From the NCBI RefSeq assembly GCF_000195275.1, contig NC_015385.1, forward strand, positions 2,000,501-2,064,500: 64,000 bases of DNA, given 5' to 3'. The first letter of the stretch is position 1; each line of letters starts with the position of its first letter. The translations under genes and the position numbers were made by a program. The stretch comes from Treponema succinifaciens DSM 2489 (lineage in GTDB: Bacteria > Spirochaetota > Spirochaetia > Treponematales > Treponemataceae). A model generated the notes under the pieces. That model searched no databases, was not told where the DNA came from, and saw nothing but the letters and a program-made list of their open reading frames with translations. Below, in pieces: positions 45,521-53,505 of the stretch.

Positions 45521-46246
45521 ATGAAAATTAATTTTAGCATTAAACAGTTTTTTCCTCAAAAGTGGCAGGTAAAACTTCCGGTTATGCTTTTTGCGGTTGT
45601 GATGATGGGAATTACGCTTTCAGTTCTTATTGAAATTGGCTGGGGAACTGATCCTGCGACTTTTATGAATTATCATGTGGCGGCATTGCTTGGAACTGAT
45701 AATATCGGCTTGATTCAGATTATGGATTACGCGGTTTTTCTTGTTTTTGTAATTTTGTTTGGGGCGCAGCATATCGGTTTTGGCTCGATTGCGAATATGT
45801 TTTTTATCGGATTTGTTTCTGATTTTTCACGCTGGATTTGGAAGCTGATTGGATTTCATCAGTTTTTGCAGAATGCGGAACTTTTGCCAAAGGCTGGAAT
45901 TTTTGCTTTTATTTTGCTTCTTTTTGTAACTGCTTGCGCGATTTATATGAATTCAGAATTGGGAATTGCTCCTTACGATGCGGTTCCTAAAATTATCAGC
46001 GATAGATTTGTTAAGCTTCCTTTTTTTGTTGTCCGCATTATTTTTGATTATTCTGCAATTACAATTGGACTTGTGGCGGCTTGCTTTGCAAAAAACAACA
46101 TTCCGAATCCAGTTGCGACTTTTGCCGGAGTCGGACTTAAAACAAATATTTTCGGTTCAGTCTGTATGGGACTTCTTTTAGGACCAGCCATTTCTCTTGT
46201 TGGAAAATTTATGAAAAAAATTATTCCAGTGTTTCGTGAAAATTAA
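45521..46246 (+). CDS. YczE/YyaS/YitT-family membrane protein
   Basis: A 241-residue inner-membrane protein with about five hydrophobic segments. Family traits are KLPVMLFAVVMMGITLSVLI, then GWGTDPATFMNYHVAALLG, ILFGAQHIGFGSIANMFFIG, NSELGIAPYDAVPKIIS and LLLGPAISLVGKFM. The G-W-G-T-D-P and G-I-A-P-Y-D loops are characteristic of the YczE group, which may transport small solutes or ions but has no settled function. A GGGAA site precedes the ATG. A palindromic repeat follows. Confidence 0.8.
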   Translation: MKINFSIKQFFPQKWQVKLPVMLFAVVMMGITLSVLIEIGWGTDPATFMNYHVAALLGTDNIGLIQIMDYAVFLVFVILFGAQHIGFGSIANMFFIGFVSDFSRWIWKLIGFHQFLQNAELLPKAGIFAFILLLFVTACAIYMNSELGIAPYDAVPKIISDRFVKLPFFVVRIIFDYSAITIGLVAACFAKNNIPNPVATFAGVGLKTNIFGSVCMGLLLGPAISLVGKFMKKIIPVFREN

Positions 46247-46283
46247 CCTGAATATCGAATTTTGAAAAGGACAGGCATTTATG

Positions 46284-46412
46284 TGTCATTCCCGTGCTGC
46301 GACAGTGCGATGTTTACGCAGTAAACTCGGTTAGGAATCTGTTGTAAAACTACAATAGATTATAAATCGAGTTTCTTTTAGAAACATCGCAGTGGCAAGC
46401 CCTATAATGACA
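46284..46412. repeat. long palindromic repeat element (129 bp)
   Basis: Nested inverted repeats: TGTCATT...AATGACA at the ends; GCGATGTTT (46307-46315) with AAACATCGC (46382-46390) inside; and smaller GTTTAC/GTAAAC and GTTTCT/AGAAAC hairpins in each arm. The right arm is shared with 30397-30454. It looks like a miniature, non-coding mobile or RNA-structure element. Confidence 0.75.
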
Positions 46413-46458
46413 TTAAACTATAAAACTCGAATTTAGGGCTAATTAAGAAAATAGTTTT

Positions 46459-47586
46459 TTATTTTAAAATCGCTTTCATTGCGCAGAGGGCGACTAGAAA
46501 AATAATGTTCATTAGCGTAAAGACTGCGAGGAATTTTCCGGTGCCGCCTTTTTCCTGCGTGTATAGTTTTAGGCTTATAAGGCTTGCAAGAGATGCCACC
46601 GGTGTTCCAAGCCCGCCGATGTCCACGCCAAGCAGAAGCTCCTTTGTGTTCCGCGCGAACGGATGAAGCAAAAGTGTTGCGGGAACGTTGCTTATCAACT
46701 GGCTGAACGCAAGGCTTACGTTAAATTCATTTTCTCCGGTTATCCGTTTTAGAAAACTGTCCACGCTTTCCAGCCGCGCGATGTTTCCTGTGAAAATGAA
46801 AAACGCCGTGAATGTCAGAAGCAGCATAAAATCGATATTGCAGAAAATTTTCCGGTCGGAAACAAGAACGCAAATAGCGACAAGGACTGCCGCCGCCCAT
46901 TTTGGAACTACGTCCGCAACTGAAAGCAGGCACAATATAAAAAGGACAGTGTACAGAATATTTTTTCCTGCGCAGCTTGTGCTGTCTTTTTCGGCTTCCT
47001 GCTGTTCAATCTGCGTTTCTTCATTTTTTATTATCAGAGTTGAAAAAATCAGAAGCACAAAAGAAAGCGATGTGTACGGAAAAAGAATTTTCATAAACTG
47101 GACTGTGCCGAGCGGCATTTTTGAAAACAAAAATATATTCTGCGGATTTCCAATCGGCGTAATCATGCTTCCAAGGTTCGCCGCAAGAGTCTGAAGAACG
47201 ACGGTATACAATAGAAGAAAACCGCTCGTTCCTGAAAGAAGCACAATCGCGAACGGAACAAATGTAAGGAGCGCCACGTCGTTTGTAATAATCATGCTTG
47301 TGAAAAAACAAAGCATAACAAGCGTAAGGCAAAGTCCGCGCTGACCGTGAACTTTGCGGCAGACGGTTTTCCCAAGAGCGTCGAAAAGCCCTGTCCGCCG
47401 CCAGCCTGAAACGACCGCCATCAGCGAAAAAAGAGTCAGAAGCGTTCCAAAGTCGATGTACGAAATATATTTTGCATCCGGCTTTACAAAAAACATTGAA
47501 ACGAGCGCGAATAAAAATGTGATGCAAAAGATAATTTCCTTTTTGCACCAGATGAATGTTTTATTAAAGATTTTTCCTGCCGACAT
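46459..47586 (-). CDS. SLC13/ArsB-NhaD-type anion or carboxylate transporter
   Basis: A 375-residue permease with ten or more predicted helices. The IT-superfamily hallmarks are the two reentrant motifs: FTSMIITNDVALLTFVPFAI with LAANLGSMITPIGNPQNIFL in the first half, and FSQLISNVPATLLLHPFA with DIGGLGTPVASLASLISLKL in the second. These N-D/N-P-x-N elements bind the substrate and sodium or proton in the citrate/arsenite transporters. The substrate (dicarboxylate, citrate, phosphate or arsenite) is not determinable. It is isolated on the minus strand, flanked by a palindromic repeat. Confidence 0.82.
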   Translation of the reverse strand: MSAGKIFNKTFIWCKKEIIFCITFLFALVSMFFVKPDAKYISYIDFGTLLTLFSLMAVVSGWRRTGLFDALGKTVCRKVHGQRGLCLTLVMLCFFTSMIITNDVALLTFVPFAIVLLSGTSGFLLLYTVVLQTLAANLGSMITPIGNPQNIFLFSKMPLGTVQFMKILFPYTSLSFVLLIFSTLIIKNEETQIEQQEAEKDSTSCAGKNILYTVLFILCLLSVADVVPKWAAAVLVAICVLVSDRKIFCNIDFMLLLTFTAFFIFTGNIARLESVDSFLKRITGENEFNVSLAFSQLISNVPATLLLHPFARNTKELLLGVDIGGLGTPVASLASLISLKLYTQEKGGTGKFLAVFTLMNIIFLVALCAMKAILK

Positions 47587-47641
47587 TTTTTTTACCTTTT
47601 TGAAGATTAGTATATTTCCCTTTGAAAAAAATGTCAGCAGT

Positions 47642-47679
47642 TTTACATTGCAAAAAAAATTATTTTATTGCAATGTAAA
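47642..47679. terminator. 12-bp perfect AT-rich hairpin at the gyrI-like stop codon
   Basis: TTTACATTGCAA (47642-47653) and TTGCAATGTAAA (47668-47679) are exact inverted repeats around 14 bases. The right arm includes the gene's last codons. There is no clear U-run beyond it on the minus strand, so it may be an atypical terminator or stability element. Confidence 0.45.
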
Positions 47680-48121
47680 TAAAAATTGTTCCTGTTTTTC
47701 CGTCGCAGTCTTCCTGGTATTCTTCAAAGTCGCCAGTGAATGTGCGTTCAAGCGGAGTGTTCCAAATTTCAGCCCAAGTTTTGCCAACATCTTTTGCAAC
47801 GTCGCCTTTCACCGTGAACTTTGCATATTTTCCGCTTGGAATTTGTTTTACTGCAAAGCTTTTTTCTTTTGCATCTTCAGCTGATTCATTTGAAATTTGG
47901 ACTCCAACAAGAACCGTGTAATCCTGTTCTGTCGGCATTCCGTAGTCGCAGTAAAGACCCACTGCTTTTTGGTTTGTTCTGCCCGTGAACTTTGACTGCA
48001 TGTTTCCAAGTTTCTGCCAAAGGCCACCAATTTTTTGCGTCATATTCGGTGAGCTGTTTGATGTTACTTCTGTAAGTCCTGCGAATGTCATTTGCGGCAA
48101 TTCTACGATTTCGTATTTCAT
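47660..48121 (-). CDS. GyrI-like/effector-binding domain protein
   Basis: A 153-residue protein of the GyrI-like small-molecule-binding (SHS2/BmrR effector-domain) fold: YEIVELPQMTFAGLTEVTS, the KIGGLWQKLGN helix, VGLYCDYGMPTEQDYTVLVG, VKQIPSGKYAKFTVKG, VGKTWAEIWNTPLERTFTGD, ending CDGKTGTIFIYIAIK. The domain binds hydrophobic or cationic ligands and is often attached to AraC or MerR DNA-binding domains. Here it stands alone, so it may sequester or hydrolyse a ligand. A palindrome ATGACA/TGTCAT (48170-48187) lies upstream. Confidence 0.82.
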   Translation of the reverse strand: MKYEIVELPQMTFAGLTEVTSNSSPNMTQKIGGLWQKLGNMQSKFTGRTNQKAVGLYCDYGMPTEQDYTVLVGVQISNESAEDAKEKSFAVKQIPSGKYAKFTVKGDVAKDVGKTWAEIWNTPLERTFTGDFEEYQEDCDGKTGTIFIYIAIK

Positions 48122-48229
48122 GTTTTCTCCATTGAAAAAAATTTATGCCTGAATTATAAAACGGTTAATATGACAACAGTATGTCATGTTTTGTTTTAAA
48201 TTGCATTTATTTTTTTTTGCTTAAATGCT

Positions 48230-49132
48230 ATGATGAAAATGTCTGTGAAAAAAATATTTTTCATGTCTTTATTTATTTCATTTTTCTCTTGCTTCAAGTT
48301 CAGTGCTGAAACTTTTTCATTTGCGGCTTCCGTTGGTTTTCAGTCTGGAAAAGTTCAGGAATATGTTTATGATTCTGGCGATGTTCTTAGCCGGCTTGAC
48401 TGGAAAACTTATTTTATTCCTGTTGCGGATATTTCTTCTAGGCTGAATATTTTTCACATTGTTACTGATGTTGATTTTCTTTGCGCATTGCCGATAAAGT
48501 ACGGAACGATTGAAGACTGGGACTGGCTTGGAGAGGATAAAACAAGAGCAACAAATTTTTCAAAACATGATCTTTCAGTTGAAAGAAAATTTGAAGTTGA
48601 AGCAAAAAGCGGATATGAATTTGTTTTTGAAAAAATAAAACTTGTTCCGCAGTTTGGCTTGCGTTATCGTAATCAAAAGTTTAAGGCGCACGACGGATAT
48701 TATAAGTATGCGGATTATGAGAATGGAGAGTATTTGAGCAGTTCAATTGAAAGAAAAAAAATTAATGGAGCTGGACTTTCTTACGAGCAGCAGTTTGTAC
48801 TTCCGTTTATTTCTCTTGAAGCCGAATATAAAATTTTTTCTAACTGGAATTTGATTTTAAATTGGCGTTGCTATCCTTATATTTATTGCTTTGCAGTTGA
48901 CAGACATTATTTTAGAAATACAGATTTCCGCGATGCGATGTATGGCTCTGGATTTTTGTTTGGTGCGGAATTGCGTTACAAGTCTTTTTCAATTCTGGCA
49001 AATTATGAATTTCTTGAATGCAAAAACGGAATATCAGAATATAAAGAAGACGGAAAATCCGCAGTGAAGCTTTATACTGTGCCTGGAATAAAATCTTCTG
49101 TTGCTTCTGTCATGATGCGTTATAGATTTTAA
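48230..49132 (+). CDS. omptin-like outer-membrane protease
   Basis: A 300-residue exported protein, signal peptide about 1-28, whose mature part matches the omptin barrel (OmpT/Pla/SopA). It shows FAASVGFQSGKVQEYVY with LSRLDWK at the position of the OmpT SQLDWK strand, EDWDWLGED at the first active-site loop (OmpT Asp83/Asp85), YEQQFVLPFISLEAEYKIF near the middle, and FAVDRHYF in place of the OmpT NDEHY loop (Asp210/His212). It ends MMRYRF, a barrel terminus. Omptins cleave between basic residues and need lipopolysaccharide-like lipid. I rate the fold likely and activity possible. Start codon choice (48230, 48233 or 48239) is uncertain and has no ribosome site. Confidence 0.72.
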   Translation: MMKMSVKKIFFMSLFISFFSCFKFSAETFSFAASVGFQSGKVQEYVYDSGDVLSRLDWKTYFIPVADISSRLNIFHIVTDVDFLCALPIKYGTIEDWDWLGEDKTRATNFSKHDLSVERKFEVEAKSGYEFVFEKIKLVPQFGLRYRNQKFKAHDGYYKYADYENGEYLSSSIERKKINGAGLSYEQQFVLPFISLEAEYKIFSNWNLILNWRCYPYIYCFAVDRHYFRNTDFRDAMYGSGFLFGAELRYKSFSILANYEFLECKNGISEYKEDGKSAVKLYTVPGIKSSVASVMMRYRF

Positions 49133-49141
49133 AATAAAAAT

Positions 49142-50080
49142 ATGTCGCAGAAAAATCTTTTTGAGCTTGTTTACATTCTCTTGGATAAAAAATCGGTAAC
49201 TGCAAAAAATCTCGCGGAACATTTTGGTGTTTCTGAAAGAACAATTTTGCGTTGGGCAGAATCTTTGGCAGAAGCGGGAGTTCCTGTTTATTCTACACAA
49301 GGAAGGTACGGCGGATTTTCGATTGCAGAAAATTATGTGCTGGATAAAACTATTTTTACTGATGAAGAAAAATGCTCTGTTGTTTCAAGTTTGAAGGCTG
49401 TTGCAAAACTTACAGGCAGTGAGCATTCTTGCAAAAATTCTGCGGAAAAAACTGCGGTGCAAAAACTCAGCAAGTTTGCTAAAAAAAATACTGACTGGCT
49501 TGAACTTGATTTTTCTCCATGGAATCCGCAGGGAAAAAATATCAACGGAATATTTAACAAACTTAAAAATGCCATAATAGAAAAACAGCAAGTTGAGTTT
49601 GATTATTTTTCACTTAACAAAAAAACTGAGCATAGAACTGTTCAGCCTTGGAAAATTGTATTCCGCGGTGTTGGCTGGTATTTTTACGGTTGGTGCAATG
49701 TGCGTTGTGCTCCAAGATATTTCAAGCTTAATAGAATCTGCAATCTAAAAGTACTGAATAAAAAAGTTTTTATGGAAGAAAAATTTGGAGCTGAGCAGAA
49801 AAATTCTTATAGTGCGGAAAAAGAAATTTCGATAATTGAAATAACTGCTCAAGTTTCAGACAACGAGCTTTATAGAATCCTTGATGAATTTGCAGTTTGC
49901 AAAGTTGAGAAGTTTTCTTCAGAAACTTCAATTGTAAAATTTAACGCGCCGGAAGTCAGCTGGCTTGTTCCATTTCTTTTGTCATTTGGCTCAGCTATAA
50001 AAATAATTTTTCCTGAAAAAATAAAAGAACAGTTTTCTCTTGAAGTAAAAAAAATGTCAGCGCGCTTAAATGAAAAATAA
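49142..50080 (+). CDS. YafY-type HTH/WYL transcription regulator
   Basis: A 312-residue regulator: an N-terminal winged helix (LFELVYILLDKKSVTAKNLA, EHFGVSERTILRWAESLAEA, RYGGFSIAENYVLD) and a WYL ligand-binding domain (about 145-240, with VEFDYFSLNKKTEHRTVQPW, KIVFRGVGWYFYGWCNVR, APRYFKLNRICNLKVL). A WCX-like C-terminal domain (about 240-312) follows. WYL domains bind nucleotides or nucleic acid fragments. It lies nine bases after the omptin-like gene, so the two may be co-transcribed. The next gene, an M48 protease, begins inside a promoter overlapping its 3' end. Confidence 0.88.
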   Translation: MSQKNLFELVYILLDKKSVTAKNLAEHFGVSERTILRWAESLAEAGVPVYSTQGRYGGFSIAENYVLDKTIFTDEEKCSVVSSLKAVAKLTGSEHSCKNSAEKTAVQKLSKFAKKNTDWLELDFSPWNPQGKNINGIFNKLKNAIIEKQQVEFDYFSLNKKTEHRTVQPWKIVFRGVGWYFYGWCNVRCAPRYFKLNRICNLKVLNKKVFMEEKFGAEQKNSYSAEKEISIIEITAQVSDNELYRILDEFAVCKVEKFSSETSIVKFNAPEVSWLVPFLLSFGSAIKIIFPEKIKEQFSLEVKKMSARLNEK

Positions 50081-50085
50081 AAATT

Positions 50086-50115
50086 CAATTGAAGAAGATA
50101 AAAATATTTGTATAA
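50086..50115 (+). promoter_or_regulatory. promoter of the M48 lipoprotein gene
   Basis: TTGAAG and TATAAT lie about 16 bases apart just after the WYL stop codon. A leader of about 27 bases with GAGG leads to the ATG at 50148. Confidence 0.5.
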
Positions 50116-50147
50116 TAAATTTTAGTTTTTTGCGAGGAAATATTTTT

Positions 50148-50957
50148 ATGAAAAATTTTTTGTGGATTTTGTTTTCATCTTTTGTTTTAGTTTTGTTTTT
50201 GGGATGCATGGCAACAACGACTTCAGCAGGAAATGTGGGAGCGGACAGAAATCAGCTTATGATTGTTTCAGAAGAACAGATGGAGCAGAGCGCGAATGAG
50301 TCTTATGCTCAGGTTATTGCCGAGGCAAAAAAGTCCGGCACGTTGAATGTTGATGCTACGACTGTTGCCCGCGTAAGAAATGTTGCAAAAAATTTGATTG
50401 CGCAGGTTGGAGCTTTTAGAGAAGACGCGCTTTCTTGGAACTGGCAGGTGAATGTAATCAGCGACAACACTGTAAATGCTTGGTGTATGCCTGGCGGAAA
50501 AATTGTTGTCTACACTGGAATTATCCAAAGCCTCAATTTGACAGATTCGCAGCTTGCCGCTGTAATGGGACACGAAATTGCGCACGCGCTTAGGGAACAC
50601 AGTCGTGAGCAGGCTAGCAGCGAAACTTTAAAAAACGCCGGAATCGCAGTTGTTTCTTCCGTTGCAGGACTTAATGAAACTGGAAACTCTTTGCTTGGTC
50701 TTGCGGCTCAATATACTTTGACTCTTCCGTTTTCACGTTCGCACGAAACAGAAGCGGATCACATTGGAACAGAACTTATGGCACGCGCTGGGTACGACCC
50801 TAATGAAGCTGTTGCAGTTTGGGAAAAAATGTCTGCGCTCGGTGGAAGTCAGATTCCAGAAATTATGAGCACCCATCCTTCCAACACAAGCCGCATAAAA
50901 GACTTAACCGAAATCTCTAAAAAAGTTTATCCACTTTATGAGGCTGCAAAAAAATAA
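50148..50957 (+). CDS. M48-family metalloprotease lipoprotein
   Basis: A 269-residue lipoprotein: signal MKNFLWILFSSFVLVLFLGC, lipidated Cys at about residue 20. The peptidase domain has MPGGKIVVYTGIIQSL, the Zn-binding HEIAH of VMGHEIAHALREHSREQ, and the third-ligand Glu in SHETEADHIGTELMARAGYD. It ends with STHPSNTSRIKDL, a family feature. Relatives (LoiP, BepA-like) clear misfolded outer-membrane proteins. The ATG at 50148 is chosen because it gives the lipoprotein signal. The protein would sit on the periplasmic face of a membrane. The nearby omptin and WYL genes hint at an envelope-stress group. Confidence 0.9.
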   Translation: MKNFLWILFSSFVLVLFLGCMATTTSAGNVGADRNQLMIVSEEQMEQSANESYAQVIAEAKKSGTLNVDATTVARVRNVAKNLIAQVGAFREDALSWNWQVNVISDNTVNAWCMPGGKIVVYTGIIQSLNLTDSQLAAVMGHEIAHALREHSREQASSETLKNAGIAVVSSVAGLNETGNSLLGLAAQYTLTLPFSRSHETEADHIGTELMARAGYDPNEAVAVWEKMSALGGSQIPEIMSTHPSNTSRIKDLTEISKKVYPLYEAAKK

Positions 50958-51119
50958 CGTCTAAATACATTTGGACAAGGCACGCTTACACTCAATGTCT
51001 TAGCCGTTTTTATGGTTTGAATATACTCTAAATGAAAATTGACAGAACAAGTCCGGTAATGATTGTTTGTTCTAGTGATAAAAGTGTCCTCAAGTTTTGC
51101 AATCTCACCATCTATGCGG

Positions 51120-51136
51120 TATAGATTTAAACTATA
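51120..51136 (+). promoter_or_regulatory. LysR-type autoregulatory site
   Basis: TATAG-N7-CTATA, a palindrome with the T-N11-A form of LysR sites, overlaps a TATACT -10 element (51133-51138). The ATG at 51150 follows with no ribosome site. Confidence 0.5.
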
Positions 51137-51149
51137 CTAAAAAGCTAAA

Positions 51150-52056
51150 ATGAAACAAATGACACTACAGCAGCTAAAATATGCAGTTACAGTCGCCGAG
51201 TGCAGAACAATCTCTAAAGCGGCTGAAAAAGTCTTTATCTCGCAGCCGAGCCTCACAGCCGCAATCAGGCAGCTTGAAGACGAAATGAACGTGAAAATCT
51301 TCTCGCGCACAAACAAAGGAATTGAAATCACAAAAGACGGCGAAATTTTTTTATCTTACGCGAGGCAGGTTCTTGAACAGGCGGACTTGCTCGAGGAAAA
51401 ATTCACAGGAAAGCGAAGTGCAAATCCGTTTTTCAGCGTTTCTTGCCAGCACTACTCGTTTGCGGTGAATGCTTTTGTTGACGTAATCAAAGAATTCGGC
51501 GGAAACAAATACAATTTCACGCTCAGGGAAACTCAGACTTTTGAAATCATCGAGGACGTTTCATTCCTGAAAAGCGAAGTCGGAATTCTCTACACAGACT
51601 CAAAAAACGAGGAGATAATCGGAAAACTCCTGAAAAAAAAACGAGCTTGAATTCTCCGAGCTTTTTACAGCAAAGCCTCACGTTTTTATAAGCGACAAAA
51701 ATCCGCTGTGTAAAAAAAGCCGAATCACCGTGAAAGACCTTGCGCCGTTTCCGTATCTCGTCTTTGAGCAGGGGGAGCACAGTTCATTTTATTTTTCCGA
51801 AGAGCCTTACCCTGCAATTGAGCACGAAAAAACAATCATGGTGCGAGACCGGGCGACTCTCTTTAATCTTCTTATTGGACTTGACGGATTTACAGTGAGC
51901 TCTGGTGTAATCGACGAGGAGCTGAACGGAGATCATATCGTGGCGCGACTGTTCGAACTTGACGAGAAAATGCGGATTGGAATCATCACGAAAAAGAACG
52001 TGATTCTTTCAAGATACGCGGTAAGTTACATTGAAGCGGTGAGAAAGTATATTTAA
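51150..52056 (+). pseudogene. LysR-family regulator split at an A9 tract
   Basis: The first part (166 codons) has the LysR helix-turn-helix: LQQLKYAVTVAECRTISKAA, then EKVFISQPSLTAAIRQLEDE, a linker helix, and the start of the effector domain. It stops at KKKRA just after nine A (51633-51641). With eight A the frame would continue as KKNELEFSELFTAKPHVFI and run to 52056 through LAPFPYLVFEQGEHSSFYF and ITKKNVILSRYAVSYIEAV, making a normal 301-residue regulator. So it is a single-base insertion, fixed or reversible. It lies next to the DUF4405/flavodoxin/cupin genes, a typical target set. Confidence 0.85.
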
Positions 52057-52094
52057 GATGAATGCGTGATAAGGGTCAAGAAAAATGGGAAATT

Positions 52095-52304
52095 AACGTT
52101 TTATGAAAGTGCAAAGTTTTGCGAACGTTACTGTAACGCTTCAAGAAATTACGTGCTGACGGCAAACGTTACGGTAACGCAAGGAGAAATCAAGCAAATT
52201 CGGCGAACGTTATTTTAACGCAGGCAGAAAACAGATGTTGCCGGAGAAAATCAAAATAACGTTTGTCAAAAGCGCACCAGTTCACGGAATGTTACCGTAA
52301 CACA
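52095..52304. repeat. array of GTTAC-n-GTAAC palindromes with a 41-bp period
   Basis: Palindromic cores AACGTTACTGTAACGC (52124), AACGTTACGGTAACGC (52165), AACGTTATTTTAACGC (52206) and AATGTTACCGTAACAC (52288) start 41, 41 and 82 bases apart. Each is followed about five bases on by an AGAAAT/AGAAAA patch. Extra AACGTT half-sites are at 52095 and 52258, off the period. The array fills the 340-base gap before the TetR remnant. Confidence 0.75.
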
Positions 52305-52337
52305 ACAAGAAATCAATTGAAGATGAAACATTTCCGT

Positions 52338-52367
52338 TTGACACCCTATCAGTCGGTCGGATATATT
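52338..52367 (+). promoter_or_regulatory. promoter of the TetR remnant with possible TetR operator
   Basis: TTGACA (52338-52343) and TATATT (52362-52367), 18 bases apart. The spacer has CTATCAGTCGGTCGGATA, similar to operators commonly seen before TetR genes with CAGTCGGTCGG cores. Confidence 0.5.
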
Positions 52368-52398
52368 GTCAGTGATATTTTTATTCAGGAAACTCGAT

Positions 52399-52677
52399 AT
52401 GGCGGAAAAAGGTAACACAAAGCAGGAGATTCTGGAGGCGGCGCTGGATTTGTTTTCGGCGCAGGGCTACGAGGCGACTTCCATGCAGCAGATTGATGAC
52501 TTGAAGCACGGCATGAATTTCCGGGTGATTGACGCGAAGACCGAAATATTCAGCCGGCAGGGACGCGTTTACAAAACTCCAGCCGCGATTCTGAGCAGGG
52601 AAGAATTCATCCAGGAATATCCCGGAAGTACGGATTTTTTCTCATGGATTCCTAATGTATCACTCAGAAGCAACTGA
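52399..52677 (+). pseudogene. truncated TetR-family regulator
   Basis: The start is a TetR N-terminus: KGNTKQEILEAALDLFSAQG and YEATSMQQID, which should be followed by the recognition helix (about A-x-x-x-G-x-x-x-G-x-x-Y-x-H-F). Instead the frame runs on as DLKHGMNFRVIDAKTEIFSR and ends after 92 codons. The recognition helix and the whole ligand domain are missing, so an internal deletion is likely. The second part has no clear family. AGGAAAC lies before the ATG at 52399. Confidence 0.65.
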
Positions 52678-52812
52678 AAACACATTCACAGACATTGACA
52701 GAATGATTGCTTCTGCAGGCTGATGAAACAAACACGGCTTAGGCATTTTTCATACCGTAGGTATGCTGCGAGATTTTGCTGCCGCAAGGCAGGAAAGCTC
52801 CTGAAAAAAAAT

Positions 52813-53493
52813 TTACCTGTGCTTTTTTTCTGTAAATAGTTTCATCGCAAAATGCGAAAGCATAATCATTCCTGCGGTCATTCCCAAATATTCTGACACG
52901 CATACAAAAATGTTCGGAGCGGAAAGTTTCCATGCGTTCCGCCAGAAAAGATAGACATAAAGCTGGCTATGAACTATGCAGAAGATTCCGAGTGCGAAAA
53001 TTAAAATCCACAGAATTTGAAGGATTGCAAAACACGCGGAATTTCTGCAGTCCGCTTTTTTCCCATTCGCCGCCGTTTCAAGTTTTTTCAACTTTGAATG
53101 AAGATGAAGCCCCAAGTGAAAGCCCATCACCAGAAATCCCCAGGAGCATGAAAAAGCGTGCAGCGGGCGGCTCCAGGAAGTCATGTTGATAGAAGAAAAC
53201 GCAAAAACCGCGCCACTCATCATAACCGAGCTGAACGCCATCAAAATCATCAGAGCGAACAAAAGCCACGCAGTCGCGCTCAGCAAAATCCGCACGGAAT
53301 TATATTTTCCGCGGTTCAAGGAACGGTAAAAGCCGCCGTTCAAAATGTGATGCAAAATAAACAGCGCAAAAAGCGTAGCCCCGAAAATTCCATGCGCCGA
53401 AAGATTGCGCACAACCTCATGGCTCATCAAAAATATAAAGTCCGCGAACATAAGAATATCGGTTATGATTTTAAGAAGTTTTCGCATTTTCAT
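52813..53493 (-). CDS. DUF4405 cytochrome-b-like membrane protein
   Basis: A 226-residue protein with about six hydrophobic helices. It has the family's His pairs: MSHEVVRNLSAHGIFGATLF, ALFILHHILNGGFYRSLNRG, PLHAFSCSWGFLVMGFHLGL, HLHSK. The HH in the second helix and H-x-x-x-H in the fourth suggest binding of two b-type haems, as in formate dehydrogenase-like cytochrome b, but this is inference. It is transcribed after the FGE-flavodoxin gene with a gap of 12 bases. It likely passes electrons to or from the flavodoxin-type partner. Confidence 0.75.
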   Translation of the reverse strand: MKMRKLLKIITDILMFADFIFLMSHEVVRNLSAHGIFGATLFALFILHHILNGGFYRSLNRGKYNSVRILLSATAWLLFALMILMAFSSVMMSGAVFAFSSINMTSWSRPLHAFSCSWGFLVMGFHLGLHLHSKLKKLETAANGKKADCRNSACFAILQILWILIFALGIFCIVHSQLYVYLFWRNAWKLSAPNIFVCVSEYLGMTAGMIMLSHFAMKLFTEKKHR

Positions 53494-53505
53494 ATTCAAA
53501 ATAGC

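Noticed and set aside
48170-48187. ATGACA-N6-TGTCAT as a defined operator for the gyrI-like or omptin-like gene
   Set aside because: Short and single-copy; position is suggestive but no regulator or promoter overlap could be shown.
52095-52304. CRISPR array
   Set aside because: Repeats are imperfect palindromes with short, related spacers, only about four units, and no cas genes are present.
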